A stretch of 64,000 bases of DNA from Desulfobacula sp. Lineage in GTDB: Bacteria > Desulfobacterota > Desulfobacteria > Desulfobacterales > Desulfobacteraceae. Of this stretch, positions 41,865-51,441 are shown piece after piece. The stretch's first letter is position 1; each line of letters opens with the position of its first letter. The stretch covers positions 1 to 64,000 of the forward strand of contig NZ_JABZFL010000074.1 in the NCBI RefSeq assembly GCF_014237455.1. The letters are read 5' to 3'. The notes below the pieces were generated by a model, which had not been told where the DNA came from, searched no databases, and was given only the letters and a program-made list of their open reading frames with translations. The position numbers and the translations under genes are program-made.

Positions 41865-43037
41865 ATGAAAATAGTCTATACAGATAATAATGCAACAACA
41901 AAAGTCGCTGATGAAGTCATAGAAGAAATGCTTCCCTATTTTGGGGAACTATATGGCAACCCGTCTTCCATGCATACCTTTGGAGATAAGGTAGACAAAA
42001 AACTCAAACAGGCAAGACAGCGGGTGGCCGATTTGATCAATGCTGATCCGGATGAGATTGTTTTTACTTCCTGCGGAACAGAGAGTGATAATTCAGCTAT
42101 TTTTTCAGCCATTAACGCCTTTCCTGAAAAAAAACATATTATTACTTCCAAAGTGGAGCATCCTGCCATTAATAAGCTTTATCAGCATCTCCAGGAGACA
42201 AAAGGCTATGAGGTAACATTTGTTCCGGTTGATGAGAAAGGACTTTTAGATCTTGATCTGCTGTATGACAGCATGACGGATAACACGGCCATTGTTTCAT
42301 TAATGTGGGCAAACAATGAAACCGGTGTCATGTTCCCCATAGAAGATATTGCAAAAAAAGCCGGTGAAAAAGGTATTTTGTTCCATACCGATGCGGTTCA
42401 GGCCGCCGGTAAAATTTCCATTGATGTGAAAAAGTGCGGTGTTACCATGTTGTCACTTTCCGGGCATAAAATTCATGCACCTAAAGGGGTTGGTGTCCTT
42501 TATATAAAAAAGGGATTTAAGTTTTCACCCTATCTGATCGGCGGACACCAGGAGAAAGGACGACGCGGTGGTACGGAAAATACCGTTTCCATTATCGGGC
42601 TTGGAAAGGCCTGCGAGCTTGCCCGTGAGAATCTGTCCGTTATGAATACCAAAGTCAGGGAACTTCGGGATTATTTACAAAAAGGTATTCTTGAGGCAAT
42701 ACCCGGGTCTTCGGTTAACGGGGATCTTGAGCAGAGGCTTCCAAACACCTTATCTATCGGGTTTGATGCCGTGGAAGGAGAATCCATACTGTTGATGCTG
42801 GACCGTGATGGAATCTGTGCATCTTCGGGCTCTGCCTGCACATCAGGCTCTTTAGAACCTTCTCATGTGCTTATGGCTATGAAAGTGCCCTTTAAATCAG
42901 CCCATGGATCTATTCGATTCTCTTTGTCTCATTATAATACTAAAGAAGAAATGGATATCATTATTACAACACTCGTGCCTGTGATTCAAACGCTGAGAGA
43001 TATGTCGCCCTTCTGGAAAGACGGGAAAGTTATATGA
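41865..43037 (+). CDS. nifS: Cysteine desulfurase NifS
   Basis: 390 residues. PLP Lys202 in LSLSGHKIHAPKG; catalytic Cys325 in ASSGSACTSGSLEPSHVL; NNETG and HTDAVQAAG complete the active site. The loop around Cys325 is long, as in NifS/IscS group I enzymes. It supplies sulfur to NifU, and could also supply selenium by removing it from selenocysteine. It starts 8 bp after nifU and overlaps the hdrC-like gene by 4 bp (ATGA). Confidence 0.93.
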   Translation: MKIVYTDNNATTKVADEVIEEMLPYFGELYGNPSSMHTFGDKVDKKLKQARQRVADLINADPDEIVFTSCGTESDNSAIFSAINAFPEKKHIITSKVEHPAINKLYQHLQETKGYEVTFVPVDEKGLLDLDLLYDSMTDNTAIVSLMWANNETGVMFPIEDIAKKAGEKGILFHTDAVQAAGKISIDVKKCGVTMLSLSGHKIHAPKGVGVLYIKKGFKFSPYLIGGHQEKGRRGGTENTVSIIGLGKACELARENLSVMNTKVRELRDYLQKGILEAIPGSSVNGDLEQRLPNTLSIGFDAVEGESILLMLDRDGICASSGSACTSGSLEPSHVLMAMKVPFKSAHGSIRFSLSHYNTKEEMDIIITTLVPVIQTLRDMSPFWKDGKVI

Positions 43038-43570
43038 TAACCCTTGACAACGAACAGGATGCGTTTGCAGATGAAATAAAGACAAGATCAGGGATTAATT
43101 TTAGTGCCTGTTTGCACTGTCAATCCTGTGCAAACGGATGTCCGTTTTTAGAGGGCATGGATTATGCCCCCAATGCTGTGCTTCGCCTTATTCAGCTGGG
43201 CCTTGAAGAAACAGCCTTAAAATGCTCCACCATCTGGATCTGTGTGGGATGCAATACCTGCAGCAGTTATTGCCCCATGGCGATTGACATATCTGCTGTT
43301 ATGGATGAACTTCGACATAAAGCCATTGAAAAAGGGATCAAAATTGCAGAACCTGATGTGTTAAATTTTCATAACGAAGTATTGAACACGGTAAAAAAAT
43401 ACGGCAGAACCCATAAACTTGAGATCATGATGCGGTATAAGCTCAAGAAGATGGATCTTTTCAGTGATATGGGGGTGGGCCTTAAAATGTTGAAAAAAAG
43501 AAAACTGGATTTAACACCGTCAAAAGTTCAGGATGAAAAAGCGATTGAAAAAATCTTCAAAGGCAAATGA
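43034..43570 (+). CDS. HdrC-like 4Fe-4S protein
   Basis: 178 residues with two [4Fe-4S] motifs, Cys26-29-32-36 (ACLHCQSCANGCP) and Cys70-73-76-80 (CVGCNTCSSYCP), followed by a helical C-terminal region. It resembles the heterodisulfide reductase C subunit. Coupled with the following HdrB-like gene, and by a 4-bp overlap with nifS. Electron partner unknown. The NifUS-HdrCB coupling suggests a role in thiol/disulfide or sulfur chemistry at Fe-S assembly; that is inference. Confidence 0.87.
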   Translation: MITLDNEQDAFADEIKTRSGINFSACLHCQSCANGCPFLEGMDYAPNAVLRLIQLGLEETALKCSTIWICVGCNTCSSYCPMAIDISAVMDELRHKAIEKGIKIAEPDVLNFHNEVLNTVKKYGRTHKLEIMMRYKLKKMDLFSDMGVGLKMLKKRKLDLTPSKVQDEKAIEKIFKGK

Positions 43571-44435
43571 AAACAGCCGTCAGTCCGACAGATTAAGGTT
43601 TTCTTTCTTTCCGGGGTGTTCGCTCAAAGCATCCGGGCATGAGAATACCCTGTCCTTATTGAAGTTTTGCGATAGCGTGAATATTGAACTGAAGGAGCTT
43701 GAAGACTGGAATTGCTGTGGATCATCATCTGCCCACAGCGTTGACCGGGATGTGGCAGAAAAGCTTCCCATGAGAAATATCTCCCTGGCTCCAAAGGGAA
43801 TCCCGTTAATGATCGCCTGCCCAAGCTGCCTTATCCGTATCAAGTCCATGTATTTAAAAATTAAAGGGGATGAGACTTTAAAACAGGAATATGAAGATCT
43901 ATGGGGGAAACCCTTTGATGAAGATCTTGAAATCATCCATTTTTTTGAAATTCTTAATCGGGTTCGCATTGACGATTATATTGATCGTCCTAAAGAAAAA
44001 TTGAAAAAATTGAAGGTTGCACCCTATTATGGCTGCATGCTTTCCATGCCGCCGGATTTAAGATTTGAAAAAAGCTATTACGGGATCATGGAAAAGACCC
44101 TTGCAACACTTGGGGCTGACCTCATCTCTTTCGGGTATGGATCCCGGTGCTGCGGCACATACCTGTCTGTTGCAAAACCTCAGATTGCCCAGAAGGTTGT
44201 GAATGAAATTATATCCAGGGCAATGGAAGCAGGAGCGGAGTGTATGGTAACTGCCTGTTCCATGTGCCACCTGAATCTTGAAATCCGGTGTTCGCTTGAA
44301 AATCCCATCCCGATCCTTCATTTTTCCGAATTGCTCTCAATGGCTTTGGGAGCCGAAGACCAGAAAAAATGGTTCCCGCGGCATATCGTGGATCCTGTCC
44401 CCCTTCTAAAAAAAAGAGGTTTGTTAATTTCCTGA
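43533..44435 (+). CDS. HdrB-like protein with two CCG domains
   Basis: 300 residues if the ATG at 43533, which overlaps the preceding gene by 38 bp, is the start; the first 20 residues are not conserved, so an internal start is possible. Two CCG domains: FFPGCSLKAS with WNCCGSSS and ACPSCLI; then YYGCMLSMPP with SRCCGTYLS and ACSMCHLN. These bind the non-cubane [4Fe-4S] clusters of HdrB, which reduce disulfides. It should form a complex with the HdrC-like protein. There is no HdrA or flavin protein nearby. Confidence 0.87.
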   Translation: MKKRLKKSSKANENSRQSDRLRFSFFPGCSLKASGHENTLSLLKFCDSVNIELKELEDWNCCGSSSAHSVDRDVAEKLPMRNISLAPKGIPLMIACPSCLIRIKSMYLKIKGDETLKQEYEDLWGKPFDEDLEIIHFFEILNRVRIDDYIDRPKEKLKKLKVAPYYGCMLSMPPDLRFEKSYYGIMEKTLATLGADLISFGYGSRCCGTYLSVAKPQIAQKVVNEIISRAMEAGAECMVTACSMCHLNLEIRCSLENPIPILHFSELLSMALGAEDQKKWFPRHIVDPVPLLKKRGLLIS

Positions 44436-44628
44436 TAACCTCAATAACCCCAACTTTTTAAATATTAAAAACAACCTTGTCTTTTTAAATCAATACCTGA
44501 AAGTATAAAAGTATTTATTGAAAGTGGCAGCATTTGATTGGAATATCAGATTATCTAACGCTACTCTATTTTAATTCTGATGTCAGGCTTGTGTTAGCAA
44601 CAGATATTGTGGTCTGGTTCTGATTCAG

Positions 44629-44662
44629 AAAGCCCGGGACTTCTATTAGTCCTGGCTTTTAA
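44629..44662 (+). terminator. Hairpin with T run
   Basis: AAAGCCCGGGACT and AGTCCTGGCTTT pair with one bulge around TCTATT and are followed by Ts. It lies about 190 bp after hdrB, so it may be the distal terminator of that operon. Confidence 0.5.
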
Positions 44663-44687
44663 ATTCAGAGACGTTGGAAAACCATAA

Positions 44688-44745
44688 TAGACAAAGTCCG
44701 CACCATATCAGAATGGATATTCCTTACTTTTTGTCTCCAATTAAA
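44688..44745 (+). repeat. Imperfect direct repeat, copy A
   Basis: 58 bp (TAGACAAAGTCCGCACCAT... to CTCCAATTAAA) found again at 51916-51971 with about three quarters identity. The pair brackets the restriction-modification island. Confidence 0.65.
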
Positions 44746-44922
44746 ATTGAATAGAATCTTGATTGATTTGATGATGTCCTCTCCCAAATAATGGATGATC
44801 AGTCTTGTAGTTTGATAAATTATGAGATAGTTTACTGCTATCGGTTGTGAAAAAACATAGTCATGGAAGGTTTGTAATTATCCCTTTTCCAAAGAACTCT
44901 CCTGACTTAATTGAGGTGAAAT

Positions 44923-47900
44923 ATGGCAGTTGATATTCTTGGACCAAAACAAGCTCTTAACAAAGCCTTTTTAAAAATAAAGCCTCTTAGAAGCGATATT
45001 GAAAAATTTAAAACAAATGTTAAGATCCTGCTGGATCAAGTCCATGAGAGCGAGTCGGAAGAATTTCATAAAAATCTTATTTCTGATTTTCTTAAAATCA
45101 CCTATTACCACCCCGATTTTTTTATCAATACCAAGGACAGAAAAGACCTTGTAATTCATAACGGGAAAGATGCCAGAGCCAGTGCCGGGGTTATAATCGA
45201 GGCAAAGAATCCATCCAACAGGCAAGAGATGGCCCAGAAAGGCAAGCTTAACACCAAAGCACTTCAGGAACTTATTTTTTATTATCTACAGGAGAGGTTT
45301 AAGGAAAAGAACATCGAAATAAAGCACCTTATCATAACCAATGTTTATGAATGGTTTATCTTTGATGCCAATATTTTTGAAAAGCTTATTTCAGCGGACA
45401 AGGGGCTGTTAAAAAAATTCAAGTCATTTGATGGAGGCAGCCTTTCAGGCAGGACCACTGATTTTTTTTATTCCGAGATAGCAAAGCCGTTTATCGATTC
45501 CGTCCAAAATCAAATCAGCTTTACTTATTTTAACTTAAAGGAGTATGAAAAAGCGCTTAGAAACAGTGACAAAAAAGATGATAATAAGTTCATTGCACTT
45601 TTTAAACTTTTTTCTCCTCAGCATTTATTAAAACTTCCTTTCAAAAACGACAATAACAGCCTTGACCGGTCTTTTTATTCAGAACTGCTTCATATTATCG
45701 GACTCACTGAAATAAAAAAAACCGGCAAAAAACTGATACAGAGGGAAGAGCAATCAAACCGCAGTCAAGGAGCATTAATTGAAAGTGCCATTGTACAATT
45801 AGATACAATGGGGAAAATTTACAGATTACAAACGCCTTATAAATATGGCGAGTCTTTTCAGGAAAAACTTTTTAATGTCGCACTTGAACTGTCCATCACA
45901 TGGATCAACAGAGTCCTTTTCCTTAAATTGCTTGAAGCCCAGATAATAAATTATCATAACGGCAACAAAGAATACGCCTTTATGACCATTGAAAAAATTA
46001 AGGATTATGATGATCTCAATACCCTGTTTTTCAGTGTGCTAGCCAGAAGGCCAAACGAAAGAAATGAGGATGTAAAGAATCAATTTGGAAAAGTCCCTTA
46101 TCTTAACAGCTCCCTTTTTGAGCCGACTGAGTTAGAGCAGAGAACGATTTCAATCAGCAATCTAAGGGATGATAAAAAATTATCAATTGTTTCTTCTACG
46201 ATATTAAAAGACCGAAAAGGGAAAAAGAAAAAAGGCGAAATAACAGCAATTGAATATCTTTTCCAATTTCTGGACGCTTATGATTTCAGCAGCGAAGGAG
46301 CTGAGAAAATCCAGGAAGACAATAAGGCTCTTATCAATGCCTCTGTTCTGGGGCTTATCTTTGAGAAAATAAATGGTTACAAGGACGGATCTTTTTTTAC
46401 CCCTGGTTTTATCACCATGTATATGTGCAAAGACACGCTGAGAAAGGCCGTTATTCAAAAATTTAATCGTGTCAAAAATTGGAATTGTTCGTCATTTGAA
46501 GATCTTAGAGAAGATTTGCATGAGTATATAAAAATCCACCCTGAAGGCAGGAAAACGCCAAGGAAAGAGGCAAATGAAATTATCAACAGCATAAAGATCT
46601 GCGACCCGGCTGTCGGCTCCGGCCACTTTCTTGTTTCTGCCTTAAATGAACTGATCGCCATCAAATATGACCTGGGGATTTTTCAGGACAGAGATGGAAA
46701 AAAAATCACTGAATATTCCGTTACGGTTGTGAATGATGAACTCATTGTTACAAGAGACAGTGATGATGAAAACCTGTTTTTTGAATACAGACCGTCAAAC
46801 AAGGAATCTCAGTGTATCCAGGAAACCCTTTTTCATGAAAAGCAGGGATTAATAGAAAATTGCCTTTTTGGAGTGGATATAAATTCCAACTCTGTCAAGA
46901 TCTGTCGGCTGCGACTCTGGATCGAACTGTTAAAAAGCGCTTACTATACTGCGGAAAGCAGGTTTTCCGAACTTGAAACCCTCCCTAATATCGATATCAA
47001 TATTAAATGCGGTAATTCCCTTATCAGCAGATATCCCCTTGATTCGGATTTGAAGGAAGCTCTGAAAAAAAGCAAGTTGAGTATCAATGCATACAAAAAG
47101 GCTGTTCATACCTACCAAAACGCTGAAAGCAAAGATCAGAAAAGGGAAATGGAGGCCCTGATCGCAGAAATTAAATCCAACTTTCAAAGCGAAATCACAA
47201 AAAATGATCCCAGAGTAAAAAGGCTCGCAAGACTCAAAGGAGCGCAGATAGACCTTGTTAAGCAATTGGAATTGTTTGAAAGAACAAAAGCTGAAGAAAA
47301 GGAGAGAAAGAAGAAACTTGAAAAACTTGAAAAAGAAATCGCTCAGATTGAAAATACCATAGAAGAAATCAAAAGCAACCGGATATACGAAAATGCCTTT
47401 GAATGGCGTTTTGAATTTCCGGAAGTTCTCAATGATAATGGTGAATTTGAAGGGTTTGATGTGGTCGTTGGCAACCCGCCATATATCAGACAGGAAGCGA
47501 TCAAGAATCAAAAACCCTATCTCAAATCAAATTTCATCACTTACACAGGTACTTCGGATTTGTACGTTTTCTTTGTTGAGCGGGGGTTTCAGATTTTAAC
47601 AAAAACAGGTTGTTTTTGTTATATCATGCCGAATAAATGGATGCAGGCGGGATATGGGAAGCCTCTCAGAGCTTTTTTCCTTGAAAACAGATTGGAAAAA
47701 ATAATCGATTTCGGTGATTTGCAGGTTTTTGAAGAGGCAACCACCTACCCCTGCATCCTGTCGGCAATTAACAAACCCTGTGGAGATGATGCGGCATTTG
47801 ATTCCGCTCCTGTAAAGACTCTTTTATTTAAAGATGGATTTGAAAATTATGTAAAATCGATAAACAATCAAATGAAAATTTGTGAACTTAGCGATGCAAC

Positions 47901-48738
47901 ATGGATTGTCAGCTCAGGGCCGGATCAAAAACTGCTTTCTAAGTTAAACAGTTACTGTGTTTCATTAGCTGACTATGTGGATGGAAAGTCATTTAGAGGT
48001 GTTGTAACTGGATTAACAGAGGCATTTATCATAGGAGAGGGCATAAAAGAAAACCTGTTGTCAACAGATCCCAAAAACTTAGATTTATTAAAGCCGGTAT
48101 TGAGAGGCAGGACAATAAAAAAATGGTACACAAATCAGGATAATCTTTGGCTGATTGGCACCTTTCCTGTTTTAGATATCAATATTGATAAGTATCCAGC
48201 CATAAAAGATTATTTTTTTACTTTTGGTGAAAAAAGACTTGAACAATCAGGTTCAAAAGGGAGTCGAAAAAAAACAGGAAACAAATGGTTTGAAATCCAG
48301 GATAATATAGCGTATTGGCGGGAATTTGAAAAAAACAAAATTATGTATCAAGTTTTTCAGGTCAAGCCATGCTTCATTTATGACGATCAAGGATTATATT
48401 GTAACAATTCTATGTGGATAATCCCAAAAGACGACAAAGTCCTTTTGGCAATTTTGAACTCTAAAATCGGCTGGTGGCTTATTTCTCAATATTGCACTGC
48501 CATTCAAAACGGGTATCAGCTTATCTGGCAATATTTCGGCCGGATTCCCATCCCGAAAATCCTTGATGAACAAAAAGAATTGAGAGAAAGAATAACCGAT
48601 CTTGCTGATCGAATTATCGAAGCAAAAAAAGGCAACCCGGGAGCAGATACCACTTCAGCGGAAAACAAAATTGATCAGCTTGTTTATCAACTTTATGGCC
48701 TTGATGATGAAGAGATTCAACTTATTGAAGGAAAATAA
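44923..48738 (+). CDS. Type IIG restriction enzyme/DNA methyltransferase (Eco57I-like)
   Basis: 1271-residue fusion of endonuclease and N6-adenine methyltransferase. The N-terminal part has a PD-(D/E)xK-type site with Asp75 and Glu93-Ala-Lys95 (DLVIHN, then IIEAK). Methyltransferase motif I is CDPAVGSGHF from residue 560 and motif IV is NPPY at 851-854, the order of the gamma/Eco57I class. A charged coiled coil (about 700-815) lies between. The C-terminal 350 residues contain the target-recognition domain. One protein cuts and methylates, so no separate subunits are expected. It is preceded by TGAGGTG and stands at the start of the accessory island. Confidence 0.88.
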   Translation: MAVDILGPKQALNKAFLKIKPLRSDIEKFKTNVKILLDQVHESESEEFHKNLISDFLKITYYHPDFFINTKDRKDLVIHNGKDARASAGVIIEAKNPSNRQEMAQKGKLNTKALQELIFYYLQERFKEKNIEIKHLIITNVYEWFIFDANIFEKLISADKGLLKKFKSFDGGSLSGRTTDFFYSEIAKPFIDSVQNQISFTYFNLKEYEKALRNSDKKDDNKFIALFKLFSPQHLLKLPFKNDNNSLDRSFYSELLHIIGLTEIKKTGKKLIQREEQSNRSQGALIESAIVQLDTMGKIYRLQTPYKYGESFQEKLFNVALELSITWINRVLFLKLLEAQIINYHNGNKEYAFMTIEKIKDYDDLNTLFFSVLARRPNERNEDVKNQFGKVPYLNSSLFEPTELEQRTISISNLRDDKKLSIVSSTILKDRKGKKKKGEITAIEYLFQFLDAYDFSSEGAEKIQEDNKALINASVLGLIFEKINGYKDGSFFTPGFITMYMCKDTLRKAVIQKFNRVKNWNCSSFEDLREDLHEYIKIHPEGRKTPRKEANEIINSIKICDPAVGSGHFLVSALNELIAIKYDLGIFQDRDGKKITEYSVTVVNDELIVTRDSDDENLFFEYRPSNKESQCIQETLFHEKQGLIENCLFGVDINSNSVKICRLRLWIELLKSAYYTAESRFSELETLPNIDINIKCGNSLISRYPLDSDLKEALKKSKLSINAYKKAVHTYQNAESKDQKREMEALIAEIKSNFQSEITKNDPRVKRLARLKGAQIDLVKQLELFERTKAEEKERKKKLEKLEKEIAQIENTIEEIKSNRIYENAFEWRFEFPEVLNDNGEFEGFDVVVGNPPYIRQEAIKNQKPYLKSNFITYTGTSDLYVFFVERGFQILTKTGCFCYIMPNKWMQAGYGKPLRAFFLENRLEKIIDFGDLQVFEEATTYPCILSAINKPCGDDAAFDSAPVKTLLFKDGFENYVKSINNQMKICELSDATWIVSSGPDQKLLSKLNSYCVSLADYVDGKSFRGVVTGLTEAFIIGEGIKENLLSTDPKNLDLLKPVLRGRTIKKWYTNQDNLWLIGTFPVLDINIDKYPAIKDYFFTFGEKRLEQSGSKGSRKKTGNKWFEIQDNIAYWREFEKNKIMYQVFQVKPCFIYDDQGLYCNNSMWIIPKDDKVLLAILNSKIGWWLISQYCTAIQNGYQLIWQYFGRIPIPKILDEQKELRERITDLADRIIEAKKGNPGADTTSAENKIDQLVYQLYGLDDEEIQLIEGK

Positions 48739-49069
48739 TTTCAACCTTGGTCATAAATTCCAAAATATCATCAGAGCTTATAGCTGAAAGATTAATATCT
48801 CCGAAATGGGCCTATTTTCGATTATAACAGCAGCGCTTGTAGGCATTCTAATCTTTGTATTGGTTGATTTATAAAGGGAAAGAGGAAAACGAAGTTATAG
48901 AAATTTAAGAGCTGAAGGATCAAAATTAAATTTACGCAAATATAGGAGTATTTATCTTCTCTTTTTTTGGCGTAAAAACCTTGACAAGCTTAATTTTAAT
49001 AACTATATTGATTTTATGATATACGCTAATGTGTATAAATTAATAAATAAAAACAAAAAGGAGGCTCTA
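48739..49069 (+). promoter_or_regulatory. Gap with promoter and operator of the XRE gene
   Basis: 330 bp after the restriction gene. TTGACA (48981-48986), 17 bp, TATATT (49004-49009) is a near-consensus promoter. TATAC-N8-GTATA (49020-49037) just downstream is a plausible binding site for the XRE protein, giving autorepression. AAAAAGGAGG precedes its ATG. Otherwise nothing recognisable, apart from a possible 22-codon hydrophobic ORF without ribosome site at 48806. Confidence 0.6.
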
Positions 49070-49432
49070 ATGATTGATTTTGGCAGGTCATTAAAAAAAG
49101 CAAGGCAAGCCAAAAGGATCACGCTTAGAAAACTTGGAGAACATGTAGATCTGTCGGTGGGATATTTGTCTGATATTGAACACAACAGGAAAAATCCACC
49201 AAAGCTTGATTTGGTCCAGAAAATTGAAGAATTTTTAGGAATTCTGGATGGCAGTCTTGTAGGATTGGCATCGGTAATTAAAAGAAAGATGCCAAAAGAT
49301 CTATCGAGCAATATAATGCTAAAGCCCAACCTATCAGGTGCTTTGTTAAGAGTTGATGAAGATATCGATGCTGATCAGGTTGATGAATTTATGAATTTTG
49401 TAAAACAACTTGAGCGAAAAAGGAGACAATAA
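49070..49432 (+). CDS. XRE-family DNA-binding regulator
   Basis: 120 residues. An N-terminal helix-turn-helix (GRSLKKARQAKRITLRKLGEHVDLSVGYLSDIEHNRKNPP) is followed by an extension of about 55 residues with coil-forming C terminus. The ATG at 49070 is chosen over an upstream in-frame ATG because of the ribosome site AAAAAGGAGG. It ends one base before the likely TTG start of the ImmA-like gene, forming a repressor-protease pair. It may control itself and the neighbouring protease, or the restriction enzyme upstream. Confidence 0.87.
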   Translation: MIDFGRSLKKARQAKRITLRKLGEHVDLSVGYLSDIEHNRKNPPKLDLVQKIEEFLGILDGSLVGLASVIKRKMPKDLSSNIMLKPNLSGALLRVDEDIDADQVDEFMNFVKQLERKRRQ

Positions 49433-49433
49433 T

Positions 49434-50030
49434 TTGGGAAACATGGTTCCTATTGCTAAACCTAAAAGCGGAGCTGGAATTGATTTGGATGCTCAAATGC
49501 TAATCATGAGGATTCAACCAGATGCTCTAAAGAGACCATCTTCTTTTGATATTGAATCATTTTTTGATCTGGATTTAAAAAAGCTTACGGGAATAGATCC
49601 CGATTATCGCGAGTTGCCAGTAGGAATTCATGGATTTACAGATTCAGATAAAAAAGAATGTGTTATTTCAGCAAAACTTATGGAGGGAAATTCCAAGCCA
49701 GATATATACTTCGCGAGATCAACAATGGCACATGAAATAGGTCATGCAATAATACATGTCCCAGAATTCAGATTAAAGAAAGCTATATTGAGATCTATAC
49801 ACGATGATGATCACGCTTCTTTGAAAATGTATAGACAAAGCGATATTCCTTTATTTAAAAATCCGGAATGGCAGGCATGGAGATATGCAGGTGCACTGCT
49901 AATGCCTGCTATTACTTTTAAAAAACTTGTTAATGATGGTGTTAGTGCAAGAGAAATGGCAAATATATTTGAAGTCAATCCTGCTTTTGTTCAGACGAGA
50001 GCCAGGGCATTAAAAATTGAGCTTAAATAA
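49434..50030 (+). CDS. ImmA/IrrE-family metallopeptidase
   Basis: 198 residues from the TTG at 49434, which lies 8 bp after AAGGAG; the ATG at 49443 is the alternative. Zinc site His100-Glu101...His104 in MAHEIGHAIIH, with the third ligand expected in the downstream Glu/Asp region. RDKLASLLMPxxxF-type segment appears as YAGALLMPAITFKKL. ImmA proteins cleave partner XRE repressors, and the adjacent XRE gene is the natural target. It resembles phage and mobile-element control systems and suggests induction by DNA damage or infection. Confidence 0.88.
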   Translation: MGNMVPIAKPKSGAGIDLDAQMLIMRIQPDALKRPSSFDIESFFDLDLKKLTGIDPDYRELPVGIHGFTDSDKKECVISAKLMEGNSKPDIYFARSTMAHEIGHAIIHVPEFRLKKAILRSIHDDDHASLKMYRQSDIPLFKNPEWQAWRYAGALLMPAITFKKLVNDGVSAREMANIFEVNPAFVQTRARALKIELK

Positions 50031-50060
50031 AAAAAGAGCATTTGGCCATGCTCTTTTTTT
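50031..50060 (+). terminator. Rho-independent terminator after immA-like gene
   Basis: AAAAAGAGCA and TGCTCTTTTTTT pair around TTTGGCCA, with T run. Directly after the stop codon. Confidence 0.8.
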
Positions 50061-50240
50061 ATATTTGCAGCTTTAATATTATCCGGCGTGAGGACTGGAA
50101 ATATCAAAAATAATTTTCAACGATTCAGTTGAAAATGGTTTGCTGCCCATTGTGTATTTAAATTACAATGTCCGTAAAGTCATTATTTACACTCTGAGAC
50201 CAATTTGTCAATAAAAAATCCTCGATAAGGAATTTAGATT

Positions 50241-50378
50241 ATGGATCATAAATCTAAAGGCCGTCGGATTATTGGGTTCATCTTCCGAGCTTGGAGATAT
50301 ACCAAGGATGGAACTCAAATCTGGGCTAAAGACTATGGCCTCAAAGCTTGGAAAATTCCAATCTATGAAAAGGCATAG
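50241..50378 (+). CDS. Small basic protein, 45 residues
   Basis: ATG preceded by ATAAGGAATTTAG. The product, beginning MDHKSKGRRIIGFIFRAWRY and then TKDGTQIWAKDYGLKAWKIP, reads like other short proteins with the pattern FRxWRxxxxGxxxxAxxYGxKAWxIP that I recall seeing annotated as hypothetical in several phyla. No function known. It lies in a 440-bp gap of the island, with no other gene around. Confidence 0.5.
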   Translation: MDHKSKGRRIIGFIFRAWRYTKDGTQIWAKDYGLKAWKIPIYEKA

Positions 50379-50472
50379 TTAACCTGAATCAGTGCCTACG
50401 GCACCATGTTTTGGTCTCGGCATGGAACAGAACAGAGACCACTTCTATTAATTCTTTATTATGAGGTAAAAA

Positions 50473-51426
50473 ATGATTGACTTTGTAACAGTAAATGAAT
50501 TGAAAAACGGTATTAAATTTAAATCACTGCTCATCATTCTCCTTCTTCTAACATTTTGTTTATCTGGATGTGTTGGGCTTCTGACTGAGTCTCAAGTAAC
50601 AGAAATTAAAAAATTCTCTTCCGCTTCAAACTCATACAGTGATTATCCAGGAGCAGTTATTAATTCTCATGCAGATCTGAGTTTTCATAACCAGCTTACA
50701 AACGCATCCAGTTCAGTGGATGGGAAAAATGCCTTTGGCTTCATTGAAAAAGGTATTGAAAAACACAAAAGGCTTACAGGGTTGGAAAAAAGAACAGACA
50801 ATGCATGCGGAATATTGCGCTCCTATTCAGCTATCCTTGATAAACTTTCTTCAGACACCTACACAGCAGATACACAGGCGAGTTTGGAAAAATTGGGATC
50901 GCAGCTGGATCATTCAATCCAAGAATACAATGAAATTTCGAAATCTTCATTGACAACTTTTGGTAGTTTGATTGCAGCCACTCTGAGAGGTGTTAGTTCG
51001 ATATACATTAAAAACAGACAGCACAAGGCGATTAAAATGGCAGTTACAGAAGCTGACCCTGCGATTGAAGAAATCATGAACGCCATAACAGAGCTTCTGG
51101 AAATGTATGCCGGTGAAAATAGCCTGGACATTATACAAGCGGAAAAAGACGATTTGCAGACGTGGTACGAAACTTCAGGATATAAACAGCCTTTGTCCAC
51201 GGCCATATGGGTGGCTGAAGAACTTGAAAGAATTGAATCCGTCCTAATTTTAGTTGAAAAATCGAAAAATGCGGCTGTAAATCTGCAAAAAGCCCATAAG
51301 ATTTTGATAACAAAGATAGAAAAAAAGACGGATTTAAAAGATACCATTGAGATTATTGAAACCTTGGTTGAGGAAGTTGAGGCTGCCAAAAATTTTAAAG
51401 AAAAACTTGATAAAAAGAATTCCTGA
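50473..51426 (+). CDS. Lipoprotein of unknown function
   Basis: 317 residues. An N-terminal membrane segment is followed by LSGCVGLL, a lipobox with Cys33, so this is a lipoprotein anchored in the cell envelope. The rest is mostly helical: a Ser-rich stretch, then several charged helices (AEELERIESVLILVEKSKN, IEIIETLVEEVEAAKNF). TGAGGTAAAAA precedes the ATG. Not recognised. It is followed 15 bp later by a small coiled-coil gene, so the two probably form one system. No nearby transport genes. Confidence 0.6.
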   Translation: MIDFVTVNELKNGIKFKSLLIILLLLTFCLSGCVGLLTESQVTEIKKFSSASNSYSDYPGAVINSHADLSFHNQLTNASSSVDGKNAFGFIEKGIEKHKRLTGLEKRTDNACGILRSYSAILDKLSSDTYTADTQASLEKLGSQLDHSIQEYNEISKSSLTTFGSLIAATLRGVSSIYIKNRQHKAIKMAVTEADPAIEEIMNAITELLEMYAGENSLDIIQAEKDDLQTWYETSGYKQPLSTAIWVAEELERIESVLILVEKSKNAAVNLQKAHKILITKIEKKTDLKDTIEIIETLVEEVEAAKNFKEKLDKKNS

Positions 51427-51441
51427 TAGGAGGGTATTATA

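Larger units (their letters stand above)
44436..44922. other. Gap before the restriction island
   Basis: 487 bp without a gene. It holds a terminator-like hairpin (44629-44662) and the first copy of an imperfect direct repeat (44688-44745). AT-rich, with no recognisable promoter of high quality before the restriction gene. Confidence 0.6.

Noticed and set aside
48806..48874. 22-codon hydrophobic ORF (MGLFSIITAALVGILIFVLV)
   Set aside because: No ribosome site; could equally be chance in AT-rich DNA.
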